Part shown: in pieces, positions 1 to 6,784 of the stretch | Position numbering within the stretch: the first letter of the stretch is position 1 | Layout: each line of letters opens with the position of its first letter | Assembly: GCA_036557505.1 (NCBI GenBank) | Contig: DATBHM010000087.1 | Span: forward strand, 1 to 8,937 | Direction: 5' to 3' | DNA length: 8,937 nt | Origin: DATBHM01 sp036557505 | GTDB lineage: Bacteria; Actinomycetota; UBA4738; JACQTL01 | The notes under the pieces: generated by a model | Seen by the model: only the letters and a program-made list of their open reading frames with translations | The model's database searches: none | What the model was told of the DNA's origin: nothing | Program-made: the position numbers and the translations under genes

Positions 1-1
1 C

Positions 2-808
2 GGCGACACGCTGTGGCCCGGATGCGATCCGTGTGCCTCGAACTCCGCCGGGCTCGGAACTCGCACGGGACCCACCGATGAACTGGACGCGGAGTTCGTC
101 CCGCTCACACCGGTCGAGCGGGTGGCCTGGCGATCCGCCGACGATCGGGTCGCCATCTGGCCGACGGGCGCGATCACCACAGGAGCCGGTACCGCGGCCG
201 TCATGTATGCGCGATACCTCGTCGAGGGTCCGCTGCAGTACACGGCCCTCGGCTGGGGGATTGCCACCGCCGGAGTGGGGCAGCCTGCCGCCATGCGCGC
301 GCTTGACTTGGCGGGGCTGCCCTACGGGCACCCGTTGCGGGTGGGACGCCGCGTCTACGCGTTCGGATGCGAGCGTCAAGTGTGGATCGCATTCGCCTGC
401 GACGTTGCGAGAGCTCCCGTGGCGACGATGACCGACGCCGGAGCGTGGCGGTACTGGAGTGGCAAGGCGTGGTCGTCCGATCCCTCCGGCGCCGCACCCG
501 TCCTGAGCGGACCGTCCGGCGGACTGTCGGTGGCCTGGAACAAGCGTCTCGGCGCCTTCCTGGCGGTCTACAACGTGGGCCTGACGAACCGGGTGGTGAT
601 GCGCACCGCGCCTTCGCCCATCGGGCCGTGGTCGGATCCGACGACGGTGTTCACCGGCTTGGACACGCCGCCCGGAGCATTCGACTACGCGGCCATGGAG
701 CAGCACGACCTGGCCCGGGACGGAGGGCGCGTCCTGACCGTGACCTACTTCCACCCGCTGGGGGCGCTCGCGGGCGAGATCCGTCGCGTGGAGCTGACGT
801 TGCCGTGA
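2..808 (+). CDS. DUF4185-like beta-propeller protein, 5' end cut off by the window
   Basis: An open frame runs from the first full codon (base 2) to a TGA at 806-808, giving 268 visible residues; the true start lies upstream. A GTG at 122 is in frame, but clear protein-like sequence continues before it, so it is not taken as the start. The visible part has the repeated blade pattern of DUF4185/five-bladed beta-propeller proteins: a 'VYAFG' strand, then 'WRYWSGKAW', then a 'LGAFLAVYN' strand, 'VVMRTAPSPIGPWSDP', and a last blade ending 'GEIRRVELTLP'. The 'YW.G..W' and 'R.A..P.GPWS.P' signatures are typical of this family and of related glycoside-binding propellers. Such proteins are usually exported, but the N-terminus is missing, so a signal peptide cannot be checked. 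Substrate and role are unknown. It lies 83 bp upstream of lysC with no functional link apparent. Confidence 0.65.
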   Translation, partial: GDTLWPGCDPCASNSAGLGTRTGPTDELDAEFVPLTPVERVAWRSADDRVAIWPTGAITTGAGTAAVMYARYLVEGPLQYTALGWGIATAGVGQPAAMRALDLAGLPYGHPLRVGRRVYAFGCERQVWIAFACDVARAPVATMTDAGAWRYWSGKAWSSDPSGAAPVLSGPSGGLSVAWNKRLGAFLAVYNVGLTNRVVMRTAPSPIGPWSDPTTVFTGLDTPPGAFDYAAMEQHDLARDGGRVLTVTYFHPLGALAGEIRRVELTLP

Positions 809-891
809 GCGATCGACCCGCATCGGATGCCGGGTGCCCGGAGGAACGGCGGTACCCTGAACACTCCGGCCCCTCAGGAGTCGTGTTCGGC
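809..891 (+). promoter_or_regulatory. Gap before lysC with possible promoter and ribosome binding site
   Basis: This 83-bp non-coding stretch should hold the promoter of the lysC-asd operon. A TACCCT hexamer at 853-858 resembles an actinobacterial -10 box; no good -35 is visible at the expected distance. An AGGAG at 876-880 lies 11 nt before the ATG at 892. A short inverted repeat CCGGG-TG-CCCGG at 830-841 could be an operator half or the remains of a terminator for the upstream gene, but its arms are short for such GC-rich DNA. I see no T-box, lysine riboswitch or leader peptide. The promoter call rests on the -10 match alone. Confidence 0.3.
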
Positions 892-2130
892 ATGCCGGTG
901 ATCGTGCAGAAGTACGGCGGGACGTCCGTCGGTGACGCCGGCCGTATCCGCTCTGTGGCCGACCGCGTCGTCCGGGCCCGCGAGTCCGGCTACGACGTGG
1001 TGGTCGTGGTGTCGGCGATGGGCGACTCCACCGACGACCTCCTGCGGATGGCCCACGAGATCGCGCCGATCCCGAACCCCCGCGAGCTGGACATGCTCCT
1101 CACGGCCGGCGAGCGCATCGCCATGTCGCTCCTGGCCATCGCCATCAACGACCGGGGGCACCGGGCGGCCTCGTACACGGGTTCGCAGGCCGGGATCATC
1201 ACCGACACGCGTCACGGGAACGCGAAGATCATCGACGTCCGGCCCGGCCGGATCCTGCAGGCCGTCGAGCAGGGCGCGATCGTGATCGTGGCGGGGTTCC
1301 AGGGCGTGTCGGCGACCGCCGACGTCACCACGCTCGGTCGGGGCGGGAGCGACACGACCGCGGTGGCGCTGGCCGCGGCGCTCGGCGCGGAGTTCTGCGA
1401 GATCTACACGGACGTGCCGGGTGTGTTCACGGCCGACCCCCGCGTCGAGCCCGGCGCCCGCAAGCTGCACGCGGTGTCGTTCGAGGAGATGCTCGAGCTG
1501 GCTGCCGCCGGCGCCAGGGTCCTCCAGACGAGGGCCGTCGAGTACGCTCGGCGGAACAACGTGCTGCTCCACGTGCGCTCGTCGTTCGGCGACGACGACG
1601 GCACGTGGGTCACGGAGGAAGACGAGCGGATGGAACAGGCCCTGATCTCCGGCGTGGCCAGCGACGACAGCGAGGCCAAGGTCACGCTGCAGAACGTACC
1701 GGACCGGCCGGGCGTGGCGGCCGCGATCTTCCGCGCCGTCGCCGACGAGGGCGTGAACATCGACATGATCGTGCAGAATGTCTCCCACGACGGGCGCACC
1801 GACGTGTCGTTCACCGCGCCCAAGGCCGATCTCCCGCGCCTGAAGGCCGTCATGGACGCCGTGACCCAGGAGGTGGGGGCGTTCGGGTTCGAGATGGACG
1901 ACGGCGTCGCCAAGGTGTCGCTGGTGGGCGCCGGCATGAAGAGCCACCCGGGCGTCGCCGCCGACATGTTCGCGGCGCTCGCCGAGCAGGCGATCAACAT
2001 CGAGATGATCTCGACGTCGTCGATCCGGGTGTCCTGCGTCGTGCGGGCCGCCGACGCCGACCGGGCCGTCCGGGCGGTCCACGCGAAGTTCGGACTCGGC
2101 GCCGAGGCCTCGGTCCGGGAGGATCGCTGA
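892..2130 (+). CDS. lysC: Aspartate kinase (aspartokinase), alpha subunit
   Basis: It phosphorylates L-aspartate to 4-phospho-aspartate with ATP, the first and feedback-controlled step to lysine/DAP, threonine, methionine and isoleucine. The protein has 412 residues, the usual length for the actinobacterial/Bacillus-type enzyme. Visible motifs are the N-terminal nucleotide-site KYGGTSV (7-13), TAGERI (71-76), GRGGSDTTA (149-157), YTDVPGV (172-178) and TADPR (180-184). Two ACT regulatory domains follow, about 264-335 and 341-410, including NVSHDGRTD (296-304), the stretch where feedback-resistance substitutions map in Corynebacterium. The start is ATG 892 ('MPVIVQKYGGTSV'), which matches the family N-terminus. 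An in-frame GTG at 883 is only 2 nt after the AGGAG and less likely. The stop shares a base with the asd start (TGATG), so the two genes are translationally coupled. Regulation by lysine plus threonine is expected from the family, not shown here. Confidence 0.96.
   Translation: MPVIVQKYGGTSVGDAGRIRSVADRVVRARESGYDVVVVVSAMGDSTDDLLRMAHEIAPIPNPRELDMLLTAGERIAMSLLAIAINDRGHRAASYTGSQAGIITDTRHGNAKIIDVRPGRILQAVEQGAIVIVAGFQGVSATADVTTLGRGGSDTTAVALAAALGAEFCEIYTDVPGVFTADPRVEPGARKLHAVSFEEMLELAAAGARVLQTRAVEYARRNNVLLHVRSSFGDDDGTWVTEEDERMEQALISGVASDDSEAKVTLQNVPDRPGVAAAIFRAVADEGVNIDMIVQNVSHDGRTDVSFTAPKADLPRLKAVMDAVTQEVGAFGFEMDDGVAKVSLVGAGMKSHPGVAADMFAALAEQAINIEMISTSSIRVSCVVRAADADRAVRAVHAKFGLGAEASVREDR
1614..1619 (+). 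promoter_or_regulatory. Internal ribosome binding site for lysC beta
   Basis: GGAGGA lies 10 nt upstream of the in-frame ATG 1630 inside the aspartokinase gene. It encodes part of a Glu-Glu-Asp-Glu linker between the kinase domain and the first ACT domain, so both the linker and the SD are read from the same bases. Confidence 0.6.
1630..2130 (+). CDS. lysC: Nested in-frame aspartokinase beta subunit (internal start)
   Basis: Inside lysC and in the same frame, ATG 1630 (Met247 of the full protein) is preceded by GGAGGA at 1614-1619 with a 10-nt spacing, a stronger Shine-Dalgarno than that of lysC itself. The product would be 166 residues beginning MEQALISGVASDDSEAKVTL, that is, both ACT domains with no catalytic domain. 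In Corynebacterium glutamicum and Bacillus subtilis, lysC is known to make such a beta subunit, and the Corynebacterium beta also begins with a Met-Glu at the corresponding position. The beta chain pairs with alpha to build an alpha2beta2 enzyme and form the effector sites at the ACT interfaces. Independent translation here is inferred from the SD, the ATG and the family precedent. Confidence 0.65.
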   Translation: MEQALISGVASDDSEAKVTLQNVPDRPGVAAAIFRAVADEGVNIDMIVQNVSHDGRTDVSFTAPKADLPRLKAVMDAVTQEVGAFGFEMDDGVAKVSLVGAGMKSHPGVAADMFAALAEQAINIEMISTSSIRVSCVVRAADADRAVRAVHAKFGLGAEASVREDR

Positions 2131-3161
2131 TGCGAGTCGCGGTGATCGGCGCGACCGGCGCCGTCGGCCGGGAGATGACCCGGACCCTCGAGGAGCGGGG
2201 ATTCCCCGTCGACGAGCTGGTGCCGCTGGCCAGCGCGCGGACGGCCGGGACCCGGGTGTCCTTCCGGGACCGGGAGGTCACGGTCCGCGAGCTGTCGCTC
2301 GACGCCCTGCGGGGGTGCCACTTGGCCTTGCTGTCGGCGGGGGCCACCGTGTCGCGGTCGATCTGCCGCGACGCCGCGGCGGCCGGCGTCGTGTGCGTCG
2401 ACAACTCCAGCGCGTGGCGGATGGCGCCGGACGTCCCGCTGGTGGTCCCGGAGGTGAACGCCCACGCGCTCGCCGGCCACCCGGGCATCGTCGCCAACCC
2501 CAACTGCACCGCGATCACGGTGATGATGGCGATCGGCCCGCTCCATCGCGCCATGGGCCTGCGGAGGATGATGCTGGCCTCGTACCAGTCGGTGTCCGGC
2601 AGCGGGATGAAGGGCATCCGCGAGCTGGCCGACCAGGTCGGCAAGATGGCCGGCGACGTGGAGTCGCTGGTGGCGCCCGACCACGACGCCCTGCCGGTCG
2701 GCGAGATCTACGGCAGGACGATCGCGTTCAACGTGCTGGCTCTGCAGGGCGGCATGGACGAAGAGGACTGGTCCGGCGAGGAGCGGAAGCTGCTCAACGA
2801 GTCGCGGAAGATCCTCGAGCTGCCCAACCTGGAGGTCCAGGCCACCGTGGTCCGCGTGCCGGTGGTGACGGGGCACTCGGTGGCGATCGCGGCCACGTTC
2901 CAGCGCGCGGTGACCCCCGATGAGGCCCGCGCGGTGCTGCGTCGGATGCCGGGGGTGCGGGTCGTCGACGACCCCCATCGGGGGGAGTACCCGACGCCGC
3001 TCGACGCCGCAGGGATCGACGACGTGCTGGTCGGCCGGATCCGGCGGGCCGCCGGCCGCGACGACGGGCTGCTGCTGTTCGCCGCCGGCGACAACCTGCG
3101 CAAGGGCGCGGCGCTCAATGCCGTGCAGATCGCGGAGACACTGTTCGCCACCCGCCGCTGA
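2130..3161 (+). CDS. asd: Aspartate-semialdehyde dehydrogenase
   Basis: It reduces 4-phospho-aspartate with NADPH to aspartate-4-semialdehyde, the branch metabolite for lysine/DAP and homoserine. The protein has 343 residues, normal for the family. Visible are the N-terminal Rossmann loop GATGAVG (7-13), the active-site Cys126 in NPNCTA, the SGSG loop (156-159), the RVPVVTGHS segment with the acid/base His249, and the C-terminal DNLRKGAALNAVQIAE helix. ATG 2130 overlaps the lysC stop as TGATG and has GGAGGA at 2118-2123, six nt upstream, which fixes the start. It follows lysC as the second gene of an operon carrying consecutive pathway steps, the common actinobacterial order. The gene ends 19 bp before the stop of a convergent kinase gene, with no clear terminator between. 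Confidence 0.97.
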   Translation: MRVAVIGATGAVGREMTRTLEERGFPVDELVPLASARTAGTRVSFRDREVTVRELSLDALRGCHLALLSAGATVSRSICRDAAAAGVVCVDNSSAWRMAPDVPLVVPEVNAHALAGHPGIVANPNCTAITVMMAIGPLHRAMGLRRMMLASYQSVSGSGMKGIRELADQVGKMAGDVESLVAPDHDALPVGEIYGRTIAFNVLALQGGMDEEDWSGEERKLLNESRKILELPNLEVQATVVRVPVVTGHSVAIAATFQRAVTPDEARAVLRRMPGVRVVDDPHRGEYPTPLDAAGIDDVLVGRIRRAAGRDDGLLLFAAGDNLRKGAALNAVQIAETLFATRR

Positions 3162-3180
3162 CCGCAGACCCCGGAGAGCG

Positions 3181-5034
3181 CTAGCCGAACGCCTGCGTGA
3201 TGTTCACGATGTCGGGGCTCTTGGGGGGCTGGCCCTTCTTGGGTTTCAGCTCGCCGACCAGCGCATGCCATACGGCGTCCTTCCGGTCGATCTCGCCGCC
3301 GACCGCCCGCCCGTCCTGACACAGGAACTCCACCGGCTTGCCGTCGATCGTCTCGTCCTGGGCGCCGCCGAACCGCAGGCAGGTCGTCCCGTTGTCGGCG
3401 AGCACCACCGCCCAGTCACCCGGCGGGCCGCCCCCGGGGTCGGCGCCGGCGGGGTCGAGGGGCTGGGTCAGGTTGATCAGCACCACACCGTGGTCGTTCG
3501 GGTTCGCCAGGCAGCCCACGCGCGTGGCGGAACCGGGGAAGTTCTCGAAGCAGGGGTCGAAGATCTGGCTGTTGCCGTTGGCGAAGCACCGCCACGCGTC
3601 GGCTCGGTTGTCCACCAGCGAGCCGCTGAAGCAGGTGCCCTTGTGCTCCTCCGTCTGGGAGAACGGCGGCTGGATGTTCCCCGCGCCGTCGAACGGTTCG
3701 ACCCTCGTGACCGTCGTCCTGGAGAGGGGGGGCGGGCCGGTCGTCGGCTTCGGTCCGGAGGTCGCGGGCGCGGTGGTGGGCGCCGTCGTCGGCGCCGAGG
3801 TCGGGCCGAGGGTCGGACTCGAGAACCCGGTGACCGATGGTGACGGTGCGGGCGAGGGTGAGCCGCCGGCCAGGAACACGATCCCGGCGACCACCGCGAC
3901 GGCCACGCCGGCCGCGCCGGCCGCGGCTCCGATCATCCACGGGCCGAGCCGCCGGCGGGGCCCCGACGGCGGCCGTTCGCCGCCGAACTGGATGGGCGGC
4001 GCCGGCGGGGGAGTGACGCCCGGCGCCGTGCCGCCGGGGGCCGGGACGCCCGACGGAGCGGTTCCCGACGTCGAGGTCCCGGGCGCGGAGAACACGCCGG
4101 ACCCTGCCGGGATGGCCGGGGCGGGCGCGGCGATCGTTGCTCCACCGCCCACCGCCGACCGGGCCGCCGTGACGAGGTCGGAGCAGGTCCGATAGCGGTC
4201 CTCCGGCCGCTTCGCCATCCCCGACGCGATGACCCGGTCGAGCGCCGAGGGGAGGCCGTGCCGGACGCCCGACGCATCCGGCACGCGTTCGGTCACCTGC
4301 GCCACCAGCGTGGCGGTCTCGACGTCGCGGGGGAACGGGACGCGGCCGGTGACGCTCTCGAACAGCACCGCCGCCAGCGCGTACTCGTCGGTCCACGGGC
4401 CGATCGGCCCGCCCTGGATCTGCTCGGGCGCCGCGTAGTGCGGCGTTCCCACGAAGTACCCGGCGCGGGTGAGCGCCCGCGATTCCCCGGAGATCCCCGG
4501 CGCCGACGACGGCTGTCCGGGCTGGCCCGTGGAGTCGCCGAACACCTTCCCCAGGCCGAAGTCCGACAGGAACACCCGGTCGGGCGCCTCGAGCAGGATG
4601 TTGCTGGGTTTCACGTCGCGGTGGACCAGGCCCTTGGCGTGCGCCTCGTCGAGGGCGCCCGCCACCTTGGACAGGATCCCGAGGGCACGCGCGGGGTCGA
4701 GCGCGCCCTCCCGCTGGAGCACGATCCCGAGGTCCTCGCCCTGGACCAGCCGCATGGCGAGGAACAGCACCCCGTTCGCCTCACTGGCGTCGTAGATCGG
4801 CAGGATGTTGGGGTGCTCGAGGGCGGCGGCGATGCGGGCCTCGCGGAGGAACCGCTCGCGGAAGTCCCCGTCCGCCGCGAGCTCGGGCGGCAGGACCTTG
4901 AGCGCGACGCGCCGGCGCAGGTGGATGTGCTCCGCGAGGTACACGACGCCCTGGCCACCCCGGCCCAGCTCGGACTCGATGCGGTAGTCGCGCAGCAGCG
5001 TTCCGGGGCCGAGGTGGGACGGGGACGACGACAT
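3181..5034 (-). CDS. Transmembrane Ser/Thr protein kinase with unknown six-Cys extracellular domain
   Basis: A PknB-family (Hanks-type) membrane kinase of 617 residues. Kinase domain about 17-292: glycine loop GRGGQG (24-29), Lys46 in VALK, helix-C Glu65, HRD (138-140) with catalytic Asp140 and Asn145, DFG (158-160), APE (202-204). The DFG-to-APE segment has about 12-15 extra Ser/Gly/Pro residues (about 165-186); Thr189 is a candidate autophosphorylation site. Then come an Ala/Pro/Gly-rich juxtamembrane linker (about 297-360), one transmembrane helix (366-390), a Pro/Thr/Ser-rich stalk (391-438, TTAP repeats), and an outer domain (about 440-617) with six cysteines (468, 483, 495, 508, 552, 572) and no PASTA repeats. 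I recognise the outer domain as a type seen in other actinobacterial proteins but know no name for it. ATG 5034 is the first Met before the kinase domain and lacks a good SD. Sensing function is inferred from the architecture. Confidence 0.92.
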   Translation of the reverse strand: MSSSPSHLGPGTLLRDYRIESELGRGGQGVVYLAEHIHLRRRVALKVLPPELAADGDFRERFLREARIAAALEHPNILPIYDASEANGVLFLAMRLVQGEDLGIVLQREGALDPARALGILSKVAGALDEAHAKGLVHRDVKPSNILLEAPDRVFLSDFGLGKVFGDSTGQPGQPSSAPGISGESRALTRAGYFVGTPHYAAPEQIQGGPIGPWTDEYALAAVLFESVTGRVPFPRDVETATLVAQVTERVPDASGVRHGLPSALDRVIASGMAKRPEDRYRTCSDLVTAARSAVGGGATIAAPAPAIPAGSGVFSAPGTSTSGTAPSGVPAPGGTAPGVTPPPAPPIQFGGERPPSGPRRRLGPWMIGAAAGAAGVAVAVVAGIVFLAGGSPSPAPSPSVTGFSSPTLGPTSAPTTAPTTAPATSGPKPTTGPPPLSRTTVTRVEPFDGAGNIQPPFSQTEEHKGTCFSGSLVDNRADAWRCFANGNSQIFDPCFENFPGSATRVGCLANPNDHGVVLINLTQPLDPAGADPGGGPPGDWAVVLADNGTTCLRFGGAQDETIDGKPVEFLCQDGRAVGGEIDRKDAVWHALVGELKPKKGQPPKSPDIVNITQAFG

Positions 5035-5097
5035 CGACGCGAAGGTTCTACCAGTGGCGGTGGGCTTGGGCCAGTGAACGGACCGGGCGGACCGGGG
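5035..5097 (-). promoter_or_regulatory. Gap upstream of the kinase gene: possible extended -10 and direct repeats
   Basis: On the minus strand a TGG-TAGAAC sequence (5053-5045) resembles an extended -10 and would place the transcript start about 4 nt before the kinase ATG, a nearly leaderless message that fits the missing SD. Two copies of CACTGG (5076-5071 and 5056-5051) stand exactly 20 bp apart, about two helical turns, and could bind a regulator. Next to the stop of the upstream GNAT gene lies a perfect 9-bp tandem repeat (cggaccggg twice, 5079-5096). All sites are short; none is proven. Confidence 0.25.
5079..5096 (+). repeat. Perfect tandem duplication of a 9-mer
   Basis: Two adjacent identical copies of cggaccggg (5079-5087 and 5088-5096) sit between the kinase start and the GNAT stop. 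It may be simple slippage in GC-rich DNA; no function is apparent. Confidence 0.7.
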
Positions 5098-5574
5098 TCA
5101 CCGTGGCTTCGGCGGCCAGTTGGCCCCGGCCTCGGACAGTGCCTTGGAGAACGACTTCGCCCCGTCGTTGAACCCCTCCCGGCGGTAGAAGGCGTGGGCG
5201 CGCTCGCGCCAGTTCGACGACTCGAGACACAGGCTCCAGCAGTCGCGTTCCCGGGCCAGCTCCAGGCACCGGGCGAGCAACGCCGCGCCGACGCCCCGGC
5301 TCCTGACGTCCTCCGCGACGACGAGGTCCGGGATCCAGGCCTGCGTCGTCGTGAAGTTCAGCCGAACCCGGTACTCCATGTCGGCGAACCCGACCACCCG
5401 GCCGTCCTCCTCCGCCACCAGCGCCTCGGCGTCGGGGCGCTCGAGGTAGCCGAGGAACGTTCGGCGGGCGGCCTCTTCGTCGGGCGTCCCACGGACGTCG
5501 GGCCGGCCCAGCTCGGCGAGCAGGCCCTCGACGGCCGGCCAGTCCTCGGCCGTGGCGTTCCGGACGGTCGGCAT
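5098..5574 (-). CDS. GNAT-family N-acetyltransferase
   Basis: A 158-residue single-domain acetyltransferase that should use acetyl-CoA to acylate an amino group; the substrate is unknown. The N-terminus MPTVRNATAEDWPAVEGLL is the usual GNAT opening strand and helix. 'VGFADMEYRV' (61-70) is strand 4. The CoA pyrophosphate loop is R-S-R-G-V-G (91-96, Q/RxxGxG/A), and 'AHAFYRREGF' (126-135) is the C-terminal helix and strand with the conserved Tyr. Start ATG 5574 is chosen because GGAGG at 5586-5582 lies 7 nt upstream. The frame could be extended upstream to 5670, but that would overlap the preceding gene by about 80 bp and adds only low-quality Cys/Arg/Pro sequence. It follows the Eis-like gene after 13 bp, so they are probably cotranscribed. 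The order mazG-GNAT-GNAT may mean a shared detoxification or metabolite role, but that is conjecture. Confidence 0.88.
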   Translation of the reverse strand: MPTVRNATAEDWPAVEGLLAELGRPDVRGTPDEEAARRTFLGYLERPDAEALVAEEDGRVVGFADMEYRVRLNFTTTQAWIPDLVVAEDVRSRGVGAALLARCLELARERDCWSLCLESSNWRERAHAFYRREGFNDGAKSFSKALSEAGANWPPKPR

Positions 5575-5587
5575 CAGCCCGCCTCCA

Positions 5588-6784
5588 TCAGAAGAAGTCG
5601 GGGCTCCACGGCGCGGGCCCGGCGAACAGCCGCGCCAGCACCGGCAGAGCCGGGTCATGGGCGGCGGCACCGCCGATCCGGACCAGGCCGGCCGTCGACA
5701 GGTATCCGGTGAACAGCGCGCTCAGCAGGCCGACGGGGATGGGGTCGCCCGAGGCCCGATCGGTGCGCTCCACCGTGACCTTTCCCGCGTCCGCCGTGAT
5801 CCGGAAGGGACCGCGGTTGTCGGCGAACAGCGGATCGTCGACCGCGATCGTGCACTCGCCGTCGACCTCGTGGTAGCCGCGGGCCTCGATCGCCGCCGGG
5901 ACGTCCAGCAGGCGGGACATCCACGGGAACTCGGACGTCTGGGTGACGGACCGCGACTCGACGAGCAGCATGGCGAGCGGCTCGCCGGGGGGTCCGTGCC
6001 AGGTCAGCTTGGCGCCGATGCTGTGATAGCCGCCGAAGTAGCCGAACAGCGCGGCCGCGGCCCGGCGCGTTCGCGCGACGAGCTGCGTGCAGGCGGGGTC
6101 CATTCCGAACCCCTCCCGCGGCCCCCGCTGGTAGCACGCGTAGCCCTCGAGCTCCCCCGACTCCGCGCCCCGGGCGAGCACCACGTGGGGCACCACGTCG
6201 GGCTCGGTGAGCCGCATGATCCGTCCGCGCCACCAGGCGTCGTCCGTGAACCACACCGGCCCGTTGTGGGCCGGTGCCCACGCCCGGAAGCAGGCCTGCA
6301 TGTCCGCCAGGGCGGAATCGTCGCGGATCGTCCGCAGCTCGACGCCGTCGCCGCCCGACCGGGGCAGCGCCCGAAGCGGCGCCGAGAGCTCCAGGTAGGA
6401 ACCCGCGAGCTCGTACCCGAGCTTCCGGTAGACGGCGACCGTCGCCGGGTACAGGGTGCTGATCACATCGCCGGCCTCCCGCTGGCGACCGATGAGCGCC
6501 GCCACGAGGGCGCCGCCCACGCCCCTGCCCCGCAGGTCCGGCATCGCCGCGACCGCCGCGATGCCGGCGCAGGAGAGGTCGTTCCCGCCGAAGAACTGCG
6601 TCAAGGGGTGCGAGAGCGAGGTCGCGACCAACCGGTCGCCCTCGTAGGCGCACAGGTAGCGATCGAGGCGGAGGTTCGGCCCGGCCCGCTCCCGCCACGC
6701 CGGAACGATGCCGAACGCGGACTGCTGCACGTCGAGGATGCGCTCGCGGTCCCCCTCGGCGGGCTGCCGGAACTCCACCGTCAC
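5588..6784 (-). CDS. Eis-like GNAT N-acetyltransferase
   Basis: A 398-residue protein with the three-part layout of the Eis family (about 400 residues): an N-terminal GNAT domain, a second GNAT fold lacking the CoA loop, and a C-terminal sterol-carrier (SCP2)-like domain. Visible are the CoA loop R-G-R-G-V-G (85-90) after 'AAVAAMPD', 'VAVYRKLGYE' (117-125) with Tyr119 at the place of the Eis catalytic Tyr, the 'MSRLLDVPAAIEARGY' segment (289-304) that marks the start of the SCP2-like domain, and a terminal Phe-Phe. In mycobacterial Eis the C-terminal Phe carboxylate takes part in catalysis. Mycobacterial Eis acetylates aminoglycosides and peptide lysines at several positions; the substrate here is unknown. 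GTG 6784 is chosen because it overlaps the upstream mazG stop as GTGA. A GTG at 6778 and a longer frame to 6898 are less likely. Confidence 0.88.
   Translation of the reverse strand: MTVEFRQPAEGDRERILDVQQSAFGIVPAWRERAGPNLRLDRYLCAYEGDRLVATSLSHPLTQFFGGNDLSCAGIAAVAAMPDLRGRGVGGALVAALIGRQREAGDVISTLYPATVAVYRKLGYELAGSYLELSAPLRALPRSGGDGVELRTIRDDSALADMQACFRAWAPAHNGPVWFTDDAWWRGRIMRLTEPDVVPHVVLARGAESGELEGYACYQRGPREGFGMDPACTQLVARTRRAAAALFGYFGGYHSIGAKLTWHGPPGEPLAMLLVESRSVTQTSEFPWMSRLLDVPAAIEARGYHEVDGECTIAVDDPLFADNRGPFRITADAGKVTVERTDRASGDPIPVGLLSALFTGYLSTAGLVRIGGAAAHDPALPVLARLFAGPAPWSPDFF

Noticed and set aside
830..841. CCGGG-TG-CCCGG as a terminator of the propeller gene
   Set aside because: The stem is only 4-5 bp, the loop is too tight and no T-run follows; kept only as a remark in the gap entry.
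874..2082. Long minus-strand frame (402 codons) opposite lysC
   Set aside because: Its product is a low-complexity His/Arg/Gly/Asp-rich string with no fold signature, the expected shadow of GC-rich codons of the real lysC frame.
3770..3840. GC-rich short repeats as a possible minisatellite or mobile sequence
   Set aside because: They encode the Thr/Ala/Pro stalk of the kinase in frame, so the repetition is explained by the protein.
4258..5712. Plus-strand frame opposite the kinase and the small GNAT
   Set aside because: Arg/Gly/Pro/Val-rich antisense translation with no recognisable domain.
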